Below, in pieces: positions 27,298-36,302 of a DNA stretch of 64,000 nt. Within the stretch, counting starts at the first letter, position 1; every line of letters begins with the position of its first letter. This stretch comes from Brucella pecoris. GTDB lineage: Bacteria; Pseudomonadota; Alphaproteobacteria; Rhizobiales; Rhizobiaceae. Where the stretch lies: contig NZ_VEWK01000003.1 in NCBI RefSeq assembly GCF_006376675.1, forward strand, positions 62,001 through 126,000, written 5' to 3'. The notes beneath the pieces are model-generated. The model made no database searches. It was not told where the DNA came from and saw only the letters and a list, made by a program, of their open reading frames with translations. A program made the translations under genes and the position numbers.

Positions 27298-27963
27298 TTA
27301 TTCTGCCGCTCCGGTATTTTTGTCATAGTAAGCAGAAGCTGTCACAAGCGCATTGATATCATCTGCGCAAAGATACGCTCTCATGGCGTCAAATTTCTTT
27401 TCGTCCCATCTGTAGATTCTGAGGCTCAGAAGAGCATCGACAGTCGTTGCTGGAAAACGGGACCGAATAGGCGCTGCAGGATTGCCGGCCACGATGGTGT
27501 AAGCTGCAACATCTTTTGTGACGACTGCGCCAGAAGCGACGATTGCGCCTTCTCCAATAGTAATTCCGGGCATTATCATGCCACGCATTCCAAGCCATGC
27601 CCCATCCCCGATAATCGTGTCACCCTTTCCCTTGTAGGCTTCGAGAATGACATCGGGAAATGGATAGAGACTGAACCAGTCCGTACGATGCGTGTGGTTG
27701 CCGCCCATCAAGATGACAGCCTCTGCACCGATGCAGACGTAATCACCAATATAAAGCTGATCCACAGCCCATTGGGACTCCCAGGCCTGCAGACTGTATT
27801 CGTCACCATAAAGATAACGAACGACACTCTCTTCGAACGAGCCTGTCCATGCATTGCTGTAATAGCTGTGCCTGCCGCGCACATGAATGTTCGGGTTCTT
27901 GACCGTCTCGTGAAGGAGTTCCACGATGGACCAGTGCTTGGTTTCTGTACCTGCAGACGACAC
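27298..27963 (-). CDS. CatB/Vat-type xenobiotic O-acetyltransferase
   Basis: A 221-residue left-handed beta-helix acetyltransferase of the xenobiotic acetyltransferase family, which includes CatB chloramphenicol and Vat streptogramin acetyltransferases. Hexapeptide repeats run through IGDYVCIGAEAVILMGG and IIGDGAWLGMRGMIMPGITIGEGAIVASGAVVTKDV. The catalytic histidine lies in GGNHTHRTDWFSLYPF. The N-terminal NPNIHVRGRHSYYSNAW and SLQAWESQWAVDQLYIG fit the CatB subgroup. It could confer or evolve chloramphenicol resistance, but many chromosomal members acetylate other substrates. It lies 23 bases downstream of gmk on the same strand. Confidence 0.88.
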   Translation of the reverse strand: MSSAGTETKHWSIVELLHETVKNPNIHVRGRHSYYSNAWTGSFEESVVRYLYGDEYSLQAWESQWAVDQLYIGDYVCIGAEAVILMGGNHTHRTDWFSLYPFPDVILEAYKGKGDTIIGDGAWLGMRGMIMPGITIGEGAIVASGAVVTKDVAAYTIVAGNPAAPIRSRFPATTVDALLSLRIYRWDEKKFDAMRAYLCADDINALVTASAYYDKNTGAAE

Positions 27964-27986
27964 GGCTCAGGGGACTTTCCAGAAAT

Positions 27987-28649
27987 TTAAATGCCCGGTT
28001 CTTCTTCCAGCAAACCTGTTACGAAATCGAACAGACCCGGTCGGCGGTCGCGACGAAGACGCTCAGCCTCAATGATCGACTTGATCGCCGTGAAGGAGCG
28101 GTCGAGATCCTCGTTGATGACGATATAATCGTATTTCACCCATTTCTGGATTTCAAAACGAGCATTCTGCAAGCGGGTCTCAATGACATCAGCCGTATCC
28201 TCAGCGCGGCGGTTCAGACGCTGTTGCAGTTCGCGCATGGTGGGTGGCAAAATGAAAATTGACACCACATCGGCTGGCATCTTGGCTTGCAATTGGTCTG
28301 CGCCCTGCCAGTCGATGTCAAACAGCATGTCCTGACCGTCGGCCAGCGCGATTTCAGCCGTTTCTCGCAGCGTGCCATAGAAATTGCCGTGAACCTCGGC
28401 CCATTCGATCAACTCGTCATTGTCACGCAGGCGTTCGAATTCGCGGATCGTCTTGAAATGGTAGTGGACCCCTTCTATTTCACTCGGACGGCGCGGGCGC
28501 GTCGTCACGCTGATCGACAGCGAGAGATTCATCTTCTTGTCTTCCAGCAAAAGCCGGGCAATCGTGGATTTACCGGCCCCGGATGGCGACGAAATCACCA
28601 CCATCAAGCCTCTGCGTGCGACGCCATTTTCAACCGAAGAGATGGCCAT
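27987..28649 (-). CDS. gmk: Guanylate kinase
   Basis: Phosphorylates GMP to GDP; 220 residues, slightly longer than E. coli Gmk because of a short N-terminal extension ([14 protein letters not shown]). The P-loop is [10 protein letters not shown], the GMP-binding region [21 protein letters not shown], and the lid [33 protein letters not shown] is typical of the C-terminus. It follows yicC by 8 bases. The order mltG, yicC, gmk is common in alphaproteobacteria. Confidence 0.97.
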   Translation of the reverse strand: MAISSVENGVARRGLMVVISSPSGAGKSTIARLLLEDKKMNLSLSISVTTRPRRPSEIEGVHYHFKTIREFERLRDNDELIEWAEVHGNFYGTLRETAEIALADGQDMLFDIDWQGADQLQAKMPADVVSIFILPPTMRELQQRLNRRAEDTADVIETRLQNARFEIQKWVKYDYIVINEDLDRSFTAIKSIIEAERLRRDRRPGLFDFVTGLLEEEPGI

Positions 28650-28657
28650 GATACCTG

Positions 28658-29557
28658 TTACTCCAGATTTTGTACTTGTTCGCGAAACTGATCCACGACC
28701 GCCTTCAATTCCAGGCCGATCGCTGTGATCGACGCTGCATTCGATTTAGAACACAGTGTATTAGCCTCACGATTAAATTCCTGTGAAAGAAAATCGAGCT
28801 TGCGTCCGACAGGACCGCCATCGGCCAGAAGCTTGCGGGCGGATGCCACATGGGTATCCAGCCGGTCAAGCTCCTCCTGAATGTCGGCCTTGGTCGCAAG
28901 AAATGCCGCTTCCTGATAGAGCCGCGCTTCATCGAGTTCGCGTGCGGAATCCATCAACAGGGCCACTTGTCCAGAAAGTCGGGCCTTGATCGCATCGGTG
29001 CCTCGCGACGGGTCGCGGCGAGCGCTCCCGGTCAAGCGTTCGATGCTGTCGACATGAGCGGAAAGAATGGTGAAAAGGGCTTTGCCCTCCTGCCTGCGCG
29101 CATCGGCGATTGCCTTGAGCGTTTCCTCAAAGCCTGAGACGATCGCAGCTTCCAACCCGCCACGGTCATCTTCATCATCAACCATCTGCGCCTGATCAAT
29201 AATACCGCGCAGCGAAAGGATACCGTCTACGCTGGCAGGTGCCAATCCGTGCTTCGCCTGCAAATCGGCACCTAGCTTCAGGATCTCGGCGAGCATGGCC
29301 TGATTGATGCTGAAACCGGCTTGAGCTTCGCTACGTTCAACGCTGAGACTTGCTTGAAAATTACCGCGCGAGAAATGACGCGCGAGCATAGAACGGACCG
29401 GATGTTCGGCCGCTTCAAGCCCTTGCGGCAGACGCAGCCGAAGATCGAGCCCCTTGCCATTGACGGAACGCACTTCCCAGACGATGCGCGCTTCTCCGCC
29501 TTCCATGGCGTGTTGCACGGCATGGCGTGCAAATCCGGTCATGCTTTGGAGCGCCAT
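28658..29557 (-). CDS. YicC family endoribonuclease-like protein
   Basis: A 299-residue cytosolic protein of the YicC family (YicC_N followed by DUF1732). The N-terminus [13 protein letters not shown] and [21 protein letters not shown] are signatures, and the C-terminus [49 protein letters not shown] is the conserved DUF1732 end. E. coli YicC has been described as an endoribonuclease involved in small-RNA decay; the function here is inferred by family. It is placed between mltG and gmk on the same strand. Confidence 0.95.
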   Translation of the reverse strand: MALQSMTGFARHAVQHAMEGGEARIVWEVRSVNGKGLDLRLRLPQGLEAAEHPVRSMLARHFSRGNFQASLSVERSEAQAGFSINQAMLAEILKLGADLQAKHGLAPASVDGILSLRGIIDQAQMVDDEDDRGGLEAAIVSGFEETLKAIADARRQEGKALFTILSAHVDSIERLTGSARRDPSRGTDAIKARLSGQVALLMDSARELDEARLYQEAAFLATKADIQEELDRLDTHVASARKLLADGGPVGRKLDFLSQEFNREANTLCSKSNAASITAIGLELKAVVDQFREQVQNLE

Positions 29558-29682
29558 GCGTTCCGTCCCCTCAACTCACGCCCGCGAAGGTGCGAACTTA
29601 CTCTAAAAGCCAAGCCGAAGCCGACGATACCACCGGCTTCGGTCACATATTTTCAAGCCCGCCAAAAATCGTAGCGGCGCCG

Positions 29683-30894
29683 CTACTGGCCCGAGCTCTG
29701 GCTTGTATTATTGCCGTTATTGTTCTGTTGCTCGATATTCTTCTGCTGTTCCACGGAGCGCCATTTACGGACATTGGCGTTGTGTTCCTCCAGCGTCTTT
29801 GAGAACACGTGACCGCCTGTACCGTCGGCAACGAAGTAAAGGTCTTCCGTATCCAGCGGATTGGCGACCGCTTCAAGTGCTGCCTTGCCCGGATTGGCAA
29901 TCGGTGTCGGCGGCAAGCCGTTGATCACATAGGTGTTGTAAGGGGTCGGCTTTTCGATGTCCGACTTGAAAATCGGTCGATCGGAAGGTTTGCCGGCACC
30001 GCCGAACAGACCATAAATGATGGTCGGATCGGACTGGATACGCATACCCTTCTTCAAGCGGTTGACGAAGACCGAGGCCACATGCGGGCGTTCAGAAGCG
30101 ATACCGGTTTCTTTTTCCACAATGGAAGCCAGTGTCACGAACTCATTCTTGTCCTTAATCGGCAAGTCTGGATCGCGTTTTGCCCAGGCATCATCGACTA
30201 GCTTCTTCTGCGAGGCTACCATACGATCGATGATCTCTGAGCGCGTCGTGCCGCGCGTGAAATTCAACGTATCAGTGAAGAGCGCACCTTCCGGCGGCAT
30301 ATCCTTCGGCATGTCGCCGACAAGAATTGGATCTGCCGAAATACGGTCGAAAATCTGCTTGACCGTCAGACCTTCCGGAATAGTCAGCGGATACATGATG
30401 GATTTGCCGCTGATGAGGATATCCATCACATCACGCATCGTCGCGCCGGCAGGAATGGCATATTCACCTGCCTTCAGATCGTTCTCATGTCCCAATGTGC
30501 GTATGCCATAACGGAAGATACGCGCATCGCTGACGATGTCACGGTTTTCCAGACTGTTCGAAACTTCAGCGATACCGGCGCCGCGCTTGACGAGAAAAGT
30601 CGTTTCAGCGGTGAGCGGTCCCTTGGCGTCAAACTGCATCTTGCCGAAATAGAACAAGGCAGACGCACCGAGCAGAACCAGTACCACCAGCGACAGCATG
30701 AAGTTCATGAAAACGACGATCTGGCTGCGGGCATGGCGCGAGCGCTTGCGCGGCGGTGGTGTTCCAGGCTCGGGGCGCAAGGCTTCAGACGCGGATTTCG
30801 GCACGAACGGCTTGGAAGTCGCGTTCGTTTCCTGCGTCGCGCCTTTGGGCTGCTCGTCTGCAGGGGTCGTTCCGGATGGCGCCTCTGAATTCAC
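29683..30894 (-). CDS. mltG: Endolytic transglycosylase MltG
   Basis: Membrane-anchored lytic transglycosylase that ends nascent peptidoglycan strands. It is 403 residues, starting at GTG 30894. A basic, Pro-rich cytosolic N-terminus (about 1-60, ending RKRSRHARSQ) leads to one membrane helix (IVVFMNFMLSLVVLVLLGASALFYF), a LysM-like region and the YceG domain. The catalytic glutamate region is VTLASIVEKETGIASERPHVASVFVNRL, with MRIQSDPTIIYGL following. The tail is Gln/Asn-rich (QQKNIEQQNNNGNNTSQSSG), a disordered end. It follows fabF after a terminator. Confidence 0.95.
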   Translation of the reverse strand: MNSEAPSGTTPADEQPKGATQETNATSKPFVPKSASEALRPEPGTPPPRKRSRHARSQIVVFMNFMLSLVVLVLLGASALFYFGKMQFDAKGPLTAETTFLVKRGAGIAEVSNSLENRDIVSDARIFRYGIRTLGHENDLKAGEYAIPAGATMRDVMDILISGKSIMYPLTIPEGLTVKQIFDRISADPILVGDMPKDMPPEGALFTDTLNFTRGTTRSEIIDRMVASQKKLVDDAWAKRDPDLPIKDKNEFVTLASIVEKETGIASERPHVASVFVNRLKKGMRIQSDPTIIYGLFGGAGKPSDRPIFKSDIEKPTPYNTYVINGLPPTPIANPGKAALEAVANPLDTEDLYFVADGTGGHVFSKTLEEHNANVRKWRSVEQQKNIEQQNNNGNNTSQSSGQ

Positions 30895-31112
30895 TCAATC
30901 ACCTCGGTCCAGAGTATTTCGTTGGTTCAAACCAAACCACGAGAAAGGCTCTGTCTATCTATTTTGGCGAACGTTCCGCCACATTGTGCCGAATGCCCGC
31001 CTGGAACGGCTTTTGTACCTGTTTTCCGTTAGAGCGAATTAAACTCTCCGGAGTCGTAACCACACTAACCGCTGTTCACGATTTTAAACATCGCATCCGG
31101 TTATATTTTGGC

Positions 31113-31140
31113 AAAAACGCGGAGAAATCCCCGCGTTTTT
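31113..31140 (-). terminator. Rho-independent terminator after fabF
   Basis: Stem AAAAACGCGG (31113-31122) with CCGCGTTTTT (31131-31140) and an 8-base loop. It lies 33 bases beyond the fabF stop in the direction of transcription, with T-rich sequence on the minus strand. It separates the fatty acid genes from mltG. Confidence 0.75.
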
Positions 31141-31172
31141 TAAATTCGATATTTTATTTTCAGCGAAACAGA

Positions 31173-32438
31173 TCAGGAGTATCGGCGCAGAACCAAAGAA
31201 GCATTGGTTCCGCCAAATCCGAAGGAGTTCGACAGAGCAATGTCGATCTTACGCTCACGCGCTTTGTGCGGAACCAGATCGATCTTGGTCGTAACAGCCG
31301 GTTTGTCGAGATTAAGCGTCGCAGGCGCAACATTGTCACGGATGGCAAGCGTCGAGAAAATTGCTTCAGCGGCACCGGCAGCACCCAGCAGATGGCCAAT
31401 GGATGACTTGGTCGAGGACATGGAAATCTTCGAAGCCGCATCGCCAACCACGCGCTCGACAGCACCCAGTTCGATGGTGTCGGCCATGGTCGATGTGCCA
31501 TGGGCGTTGATGTAGTCGATCTGGTCCGGCGTGATTTCAGCGCGCTTGAGAGCCGCAACCATGCAGCGCTCGGCACCTTCACCACTCTCGGTCGGAGCCG
31601 TGATGTGATAAGCGTCACCCGACAGGCCGTAGCCGATCACTTCCGCATAGATTTTCGCACCGCGCGCCAGGGCGTGTTCCAGTTCTTCCAGAACCACAAC
31701 GCCAGCGCCTTCACCCATCACGAAGCCGTCGCGGTCTTCGTCATACGGACGGGAGGCTGCGGTCGGGTCATCGTTACGTTTGGTGGACAGCGCCTTGCAG
31801 GCGGCAAAACCAGCCAGCGAAATGCGGCTGACCGGTGATTCCGTTCCACCGGCAACCATGACATCCGCATCGCCGAACGAGATCAGACGGGCAGCGTCGC
31901 CAATGGCGTGTGTGCCGGTCGCGCAAGCTGTCACGACCGAATGGTTCGGACCGCGTAGCTTGTGCTTGATCGACACATGACCGGAAGCCAGATTGATCAG
32001 ACGACCAGGAATAAAGAACGGCGAAATACGGCGTGGGCCCTTGTCGCGCAGCGTGTAGCCCGCCTCGACAATACCCTCGATACCGCCAATGCCGGAACCA
32101 ATGAGAACACCGGTGCGGATCTGATCTTCGTCGCTTTCAGGATGCCAGTCGGCATCGTCCAGCGCCTGATCGGCAGCGCCGACGGCATAGACGATGAACG
32201 GATCGACCTTGCGCTGTTCCTTGGGCTCCATATGGAGGTCGGGATTGAAGGTGCCATTGGTTCCATCACCAAGAGGGATGCGGCAAGCGATCTGGCAAGC
32301 CAAATCATCGACTTCAAATTCCGTGACGCGGCGAGCACCGCTTTCACCGGCAATAAGACGCTTCCAGGTCTCTTCGACACCGCTCGCAAGCGGCGACACC
32401 AGACCAAGACCGGTGATGACGACACGCCTCATATCCAC
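31173..32438 (-). CDS. fabF: Beta-ketoacyl-ACP synthase II
   Basis: Condensing enzyme of type II fatty acid elongation, 421 residues. The catalytic triad is present: cysteine in VTACATGTHAIGDA, histidine in INAHGTSTMADTIE and histidine in SIGHLLGAAGAAE. The N-terminus MDMRRVVITGLGLVSPL and the C-terminal SNSFGFGGTNASLVLRRY are typical. It lies downstream of acpP across about 275 bases, so it may have its own promoter or be read through from acpP. Confidence 0.97.
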   Translation of the reverse strand: MDMRRVVITGLGLVSPLASGVEETWKRLIAGESGARRVTEFEVDDLACQIACRIPLGDGTNGTFNPDLHMEPKEQRKVDPFIVYAVGAADQALDDADWHPESDEDQIRTGVLIGSGIGGIEGIVEAGYTLRDKGPRRISPFFIPGRLINLASGHVSIKHKLRGPNHSVVTACATGTHAIGDAARLISFGDADVMVAGGTESPVSRISLAGFAACKALSTKRNDDPTAASRPYDEDRDGFVMGEGAGVVVLEELEHALARGAKIYAEVIGYGLSGDAYHITAPTESGEGAERCMVAALKRAEITPDQIDYINAHGTSTMADTIELGAVERVVGDAASKISMSSTKSSIGHLLGAAGAAEAIFSTLAIRDNVAPATLNLDKPAVTTKIDLVPHKARERKIDIALSNSFGFGGTNASLVLRRYS

Positions 32439-32670
32439 CCCTTAAAACTCTGTTATGTCACGAACACCTTCCCGCAGGCTTTAACCGGCAGAACATATGT
32501 CCGGGCCTGACTTTAGAGGGAGGGTGCTCCAATTGTTAAAACCGGAGCCTGCCATGTCGAACACGATCTCCGATCAGTGTTCTGGCAGATTCACAATCAG
32601 GCCGCTGGGCGACCTTTCTTGCTTGCTCGCCCCTCTCCGTTGAAAGAGAAGAGACGATCAAAGACAAGCA

Positions 32671-32698
32671 GGGCCGGGATTCGCGAGAACCCCAGCCC
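32671..32698 (-). terminator. Possible terminator after acpP
   Basis: An imperfect hairpin, GGGCTGGGGTTC with GAATCCCGGCCC on the minus strand, with a CG-rich turn, placed 17 bases past the acpP stop and followed by T-rich sequence. This may partly separate the very highly expressed acpP from fabF. Confidence 0.45.
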
Positions 32699-32714
32699 AA
32701 TGCCCAAGTTCAGA

Positions 32715-32951
32715 TTAGGCAGAAGCCTTGTCGATGAACTTCACAGCGTCGCCGACCGTAAGGATCGTTTCGGCAGCGTCGTCAGGAATTTCAACGCCGA
32801 ATTCTTCTTCGAACGCCATGACCAGCTCGACCGTGTCGAGGCTGTCTGCGCCGAGGTCATCGATGAAGCTTGCGCCTTCCGTGACCTTGTCGGCATCTAC
32901 GCCCAGATGTTCAACAACGATTTTCTTGACGCGCTCTGCGGTATCGCTCAT
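32715..32951 (-). CDS. acpP: Acyl carrier protein
   Basis: A 78-residue acidic carrier of fatty acyl intermediates. The phosphopantetheine serine lies in the [21 protein letters not shown] motif region (the DSL serine), and the helices [19 protein letters not shown] and [17 protein letters not shown] are typical of the family. It lies between fabG and fabF, with about 275 bases on each side. The region upstream (32952-33227) holds a small hairpin (ATCCTGT/ACAGGAT near 33064-33093) and should contain its promoter. Confidence 0.98.
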   Translation of the reverse strand: MSDTAERVKKIVVEHLGVDADKVTEGASFIDDLGADSLDTVELVMAFEEEFGVEIPDDAAETILTVGDAVKFIDKASA

Positions 32952-33227
32952 GTCGGAACCTCGACCTGTGTGTTTGTTGCTCTGCCTTGGTTAGCGGCAT
33001 GCAGGATTGTAATCAAGTTATAAGATGTCTGCCAAGTTTCGAGCGAAGCCGCTCGGACAGTCATCCTGTGGATATTCCTTTCGGAACAGGATCGCGGCAC
33101 TTCTACTCAGAATGCCGCAATTCTCGATGGGCGCATTACCATGCTTCTTGAGCAAGGCAAAGCGCCTTTTCCTTCTCCAAGCCCGGTATTAAGGCATTTT
33201 ATACCATAATTCAGGGAAGAAGGAGGT

Positions 33228-33965
33228 TTAGATCATAGCCATACCACCATTCACGTGTAGGGTCTGGCCCGTCACGTAGCCTGCCTGATCGCTGGCAAGA
33301 TAAACCACGGCAGCAGCAATATCGGCACCAATCCCCATACGTTTCATGGGGATATTGCTCATGATCGCTTCCTTCTGCTTTTCATTCAGCTTGTCGGTCA
33401 TGGCCGATTCGATGAAGCCTGGAGCGATGCAGTTAACCGTCACGTTGCGGCTGGCGATTTCCTGCGCCAGCGACTTGGAAAAGCCAATGAGGCCTGCCTT
33501 CGACGCACAGTAGTTCGCCTGACCGGGATTGCCGGTCACACCGACGATGGACGTGACGTTGATGATGCGGCCATTGCGGCGACGCATCATCGGATGGGTC
33601 AGCTCACGCGTCAGATTGAAGACCGAGGTCAAATTGACGTTGAGAACGGCATCCCAGTCTTCGTCGCTCATGCGCACAAACAGACCATCACGGGTGATAC
33701 CAGCATTGTTGACCAGAATGTCGACGCCGCCCATTTCCTCTTCTGCCTTCTGGCCGAGAGCCTTGACAGCCTCACGGTCGGAAAGATTGGCCGGAAAAAT
33801 AAAGGTACGGTCGCCAAGTTCAGCAGCAAGCTCTTTCAGTTTTTCTTCGCGCGTACCGTGCAGGCCGACGATTGCGCCCTGTGCATGAAGTGCGCGGGCA
33901 ATCGCTTCGCCAAGACCACCGGTTGCGCCGGTTACCAGAGCCTTGCGGCCAGTCAGATCAAACAT
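33228..33965 (-). CDS. fabG: 3-oxoacyl-ACP reductase
   Basis: NADPH-dependent short-chain dehydrogenase reducing beta-ketoacyl-ACP; 245 residues. The Rossmann motif is VTGATGGLGEAIA, the NNAG motif is in LVNNAGITRDGLF, and the catalytic Ser-Tyr-Lys are in INVTSIVGVTGNPGQANYCASKAG. The end of the protein, TGQTLHVNGGMAMI, is the usual FabG C-terminus. It has an AAAGGATC ribosome binding site. fabD lies 68 bases upstream, the gap holding a repeat. Confidence 0.97.
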   Translation of the reverse strand: MFDLTGRKALVTGATGGLGEAIARALHAQGAIVGLHGTREEKLKELAAELGDRTFIFPANLSDREAVKALGQKAEEEMGGVDILVNNAGITRDGLFVRMSDEDWDAVLNVNLTSVFNLTRELTHPMMRRRNGRIINVTSIVGVTGNPGQANYCASKAGLIGFSKSLAQEIASRNVTVNCIAPGFIESAMTDKLNEKQKEAIMSNIPMKRMGIGADIAAAVVYLASDQAGYVTGQTLHVNGGMAMI

Positions 33966-33994
33966 GTCGGATCCTTTTAGCTTCTCAATTTTTA

Positions 33995-34034
33995 TCGCAT
34001 GATCTTATCCGAAAAGTCTGCAACTTTTCGGAAT
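33995..34034. repeat. Degenerate type A palindromic repeat between fabD and fabG
   Basis: GCATGATCTTATCCGAAAAG followed by a complementary CTTTTCGG arm around a 5-base loop. It fills most of the gap between fabD and fabG and ends at the fabD stop codon. Confidence 0.6.
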
Positions 34035-34978
34035 CAAGCGCCGAGAGCAGCAAGCGCTGCATCGATTTCTTCAGCCGAACCGACAGCAGCACCCGCAACA
34101 TCCTTGGAGATGCGACGCGCCAGACCGGTCAGAACCTTGCCCGAACCTACTTCATAAAGCGTGGTGACGCCATTGGCCGCAAACCATTCGATCGTTTCGC
34201 GCCAGCGCACCTGACCCGTCACCTGCTCGACCAGCAGATCGGCAATTTCATTGGCGTCGGTCACCGGCGCCGCGCGCACATTGGCAATGAGTGGCACGAT
34301 CGGATTGTGCTTTTCGACCGAAGCAAGCGCTTCGCGCATGGCGTCTGCAGCGGGGCCCATCAAGGTTGAATGAAAGGGGGCGGATACCGGCAGCATGATG
34401 GCGCGCTTTGCGCCCTTTTCCGAAGCCAGCTTGGCGGCCAGTTCAACGGCAGCCTTGGAACCAGAGACTACCAACTGACCGCCGCCATTATCATTGGCGA
34501 TCTGGACGGAACCGGAAGCCTTGGCTTCGACGCAGATCGCTTCCACGTCGCCATGCTCCAGACCGATGATCGCAGCCATCGCGCCCTCCCCGACGGGTAC
34601 AGCTTTCTGCATCGCATTGCCGCGGATGCGCAGGAGGCGCGCGGTATCAGCAAGCGAGAATGTACCCGCTGCACAAAGTGCCGAATATTCACCCAGCGAA
34701 TGACCGGCCACGTAGGAAACCTTGTCCTTCAGCGAGAAACCGCGCGCTTCCATGACGCGCAGCACGGCCATCGAAACAGCCATCAGCGCAGGCTGCGCAT
34801 TCGCGGTCAGCGTCAATACGTCTTCCGGTCCTTCGAACATGGTGGCGGAAAGCTTTTCGCCCAGTGCCGCGTCTACTTCGTCGAAGACGGCGCGTGCTTC
34901 CGCGAACTGTTCGGCCAAGGCCTTGCCCATGCCTACCGCCTGGCTGCCCTGTCCTGGAAAGGTAAATGCTACCGCCAT
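34034..34978 (-). CDS. fabD: Malonyl-CoA:ACP transacylase
   Basis: Loads malonyl groups on AcpP; 314 residues. FPGQGSQAVGMGK opens the protein, the catalytic serine is in VAGHSLGEYSALCAAG, and the catalytic histidine in LPVSAPFHSTLMGPAADAM. QVTGQVRWRETIEWFAANGV is also a family signature. First gene of the leftward fatty acid cluster, divergent from rpsF. Confidence 0.97.
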   Translation of the reverse strand: MAVAFTFPGQGSQAVGMGKALAEQFAEARAVFDEVDAALGEKLSATMFEGPEDVLTLTANAQPALMAVSMAVLRVMEARGFSLKDKVSYVAGHSLGEYSALCAAGTFSLADTARLLRIRGNAMQKAVPVGEGAMAAIIGLEHGDVEAICVEAKASGSVQIANDNGGGQLVVSGSKAAVELAAKLASEKGAKRAIMLPVSAPFHSTLMGPAADAMREALASVEKHNPIVPLIANVRAAPVTDANEIADLLVEQVTGQVRWRETIEWFAANGVTTLYEVGSGKVLTGLARRISKDVAGAAVGSAEEIDAALAALGA

Positions 34979-35388
34979 TGATGCCTCATTCTGGTTTTAT
35001 GCATATCATCGCGCCGAAACTCGTATGAGTTACCGGCGACGTGCCTTGCAATTAAATGCACAATTTGGCGCGATGTGCCTTAGCCTTGAGCGAAAAGTCA
35101 AGCATTTGTCGGTTTTTCGGGGATATCGCGCTTGCAAACAAGGGGAAAAACACGTAATAGCCGCCCGTTCATTGCTCGGCACCAGCTGGGGGCTGAACGG
35201 AGGGCCGTGGTTCTGACTGATTATTTAGTTAGAAATACGTTGGAAGTCACAAGCGCTTCTGCCTCCCGTGTCTCCGCTCTCGACCGTCTCAAATACGCGT
35301 CCTTTCTTCACCGGCTTTCCGGCAAAAGAGAAGTCGCAGGGGCTTAGCCGCTGGTGTCGGCGTGATAAAACGAAGAAAGGCAAAGCCA
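34979..35388. other. Divergent fabD/rpsF promoter and long rpsF leader region
   Basis: 410 bases without a gene. On the plus strand TTGCAA (35132-35137) and GTAATA (35154-35159) form a weak candidate promoter. The last 120 bases before rpsF contain small hairpins (CCGGCTTTCCGG at 35321-35332; AGCCGCTGGTGTCGGCG at 35346-35362), which could be an autoregulatory leader, because S6-S18 is known to bind rpsF leaders in other bacteria. I cannot identify the structure with confidence. Confidence 0.35.
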
Positions 35389-35835
35389 ATGGCTCTTTAT
35401 GAACATGTGCTTCTTGCCCGCCAGGACATTTCCCAGCAGCAGGTCGACGCTCTCGTCGAACAGTACAAGGGTGTCCTCGAAGCTAATGGCGGCAAGGTCG
35501 GTAAGGTCGAAAACTGGGGTCTGCGTCCCCTCACCTACCGTATCAAGAAGAATCGCAAGGCGTATTACACGCTCGTAAACATTGACGCTCCGGCTGCAGC
35601 CGTTGCTGAAATGGAACGCCAGATGCGCATCAACGAAGACGTTCTTCGCTTCCTCACCGTTCGCGTTGAAGAACACGAAGAAGGCCAGTCGGCCATGCTC
35701 ACCCGCCGCGACGACCGTCGCGATCGCGATGGTGATGATCGTCCGCGCCGTCGTGAAGGCGGTTTCGATCGCGGTGATCGTGGCGATCGCGGCCCACGTC
35801 GCCCGCGCGACAACGAAGCTGGTGAAGGAGCATAA
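35389..35835 (+). CDS. rpsF: 30S ribosomal protein S6
   Basis: Ribosomal protein bS6, 148 residues. ATG 35389 gives the standard start [15 protein letters not shown] and has GAAAGG about 8 bases upstream; longer in-frame starts are not supported. The domain ends near residue 105 ([12 protein letters not shown]), and a long Arg/Asp/Gly-rich tail follows ([20 protein letters not shown] and more), as is usual in alphaproteobacteria. Two bases separate its stop codon from the rpsR start codon. Confidence 0.98.
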   Translation: MALYEHVLLARQDISQQQVDALVEQYKGVLEANGGKVGKVENWGLRPLTYRIKKNRKAYYTLVNIDAPAAAVAEMERQMRINEDVLRFLTVRVEEHEEGQSAMLTRRDDRRDRDGDDRPRRREGGFDRGDRGDRGPRRPRDNEAGEGA

Positions 35836-35837
35836 TC

Positions 35838-36086
35838 ATGGTTGATATCAATCAGATCCCGACCCGTCGTCCTTTCCATCGCCGTCGCAAGACGTGCCCG
35901 TTCTCCGGCGCAAACGCACCGAAGATCGACTACAAGGACATCAAGCTTCTGCAGCGTTATATTTCTGAACGCGGCAAGATCGTTCCTTCCCGTATTACGG
36001 CTGTCAGCCAGAAGAAGCAGCGCGAACTCGCCAAGGCGATCAAGCGCGCCCGTTTCCTCGGCCTGCTGCCTTACGTTGTGAAGTAA
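35838..36086 (+). CDS. rpsR: 30S ribosomal protein S18
   Basis: Ribosomal protein bS18, 82 residues, partner of S6 on the platform of the small subunit. [48 protein letters not shown] and [20 protein letters not shown] are conserved throughout bacteria. It is followed by an imperfect hairpin (CGGAAGGCG 36099-36107 with CGCCTTCCG 36121-36129), a possible attenuator, before the DUF2232 gene. Confidence 0.98.
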   Translation: MVDINQIPTRRPFHRRRKTCPFSGANAPKIDYKDIKLLQRYISERGKIVPSRITAVSQKKQRELAKAIKRARFLGLLPYVVK

Positions 36087-36098
36087 GAACAAGATTTC

Positions 36099-36129
36099 GG
36101 AAGGCGTTCTCGCAGAGATCGCCTTCCGG
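36099..36129 (+). terminator. Hairpin after rpsR, possible terminator or attenuator
   Basis: A perfect 9-bp stem with a 13-base loop, followed by GTTCCTTTTCC. It would reduce expression of the downstream DUF2232 and rplI genes relative to rpsF-rpsR. Confidence 0.5.
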
Positions 36130-36202
36130 TTCCTTTTCCTCCATTGCGATGGGCGCGGCGGAGCGTACTGAAAACCCAAGTTGAGACGTGGCACATTCTT
36201 GG

Positions 36203-36250
36203 GCATGTCCGGACACAAAACCGGTTTCCACTTTTGTTGGACATGCTTTG
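36203..36250. repeat. Rhizobiales palindromic repeat, type B variant
   Basis: Arms GGCATGTCC and GGACATGC flank an interior ACAAAACCGGTTTCCACTTT. It lies between rpsR and the DUF2232 gene, about 50 bases before the latter's start. Confidence 0.65.
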
Positions 36251-36302
36251 TAGCCCTCTCTAACTGCAGAACCGGAATAGCCGGAGCAGGACAGCGAAAC
36301 TC

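Noticed and set aside
26710-27300. Complete barnase-barstar toxin-immunity pair
   Set aside because: The only neighbour coupled to barstar is a 48-residue membrane peptide with no ribonuclease features.
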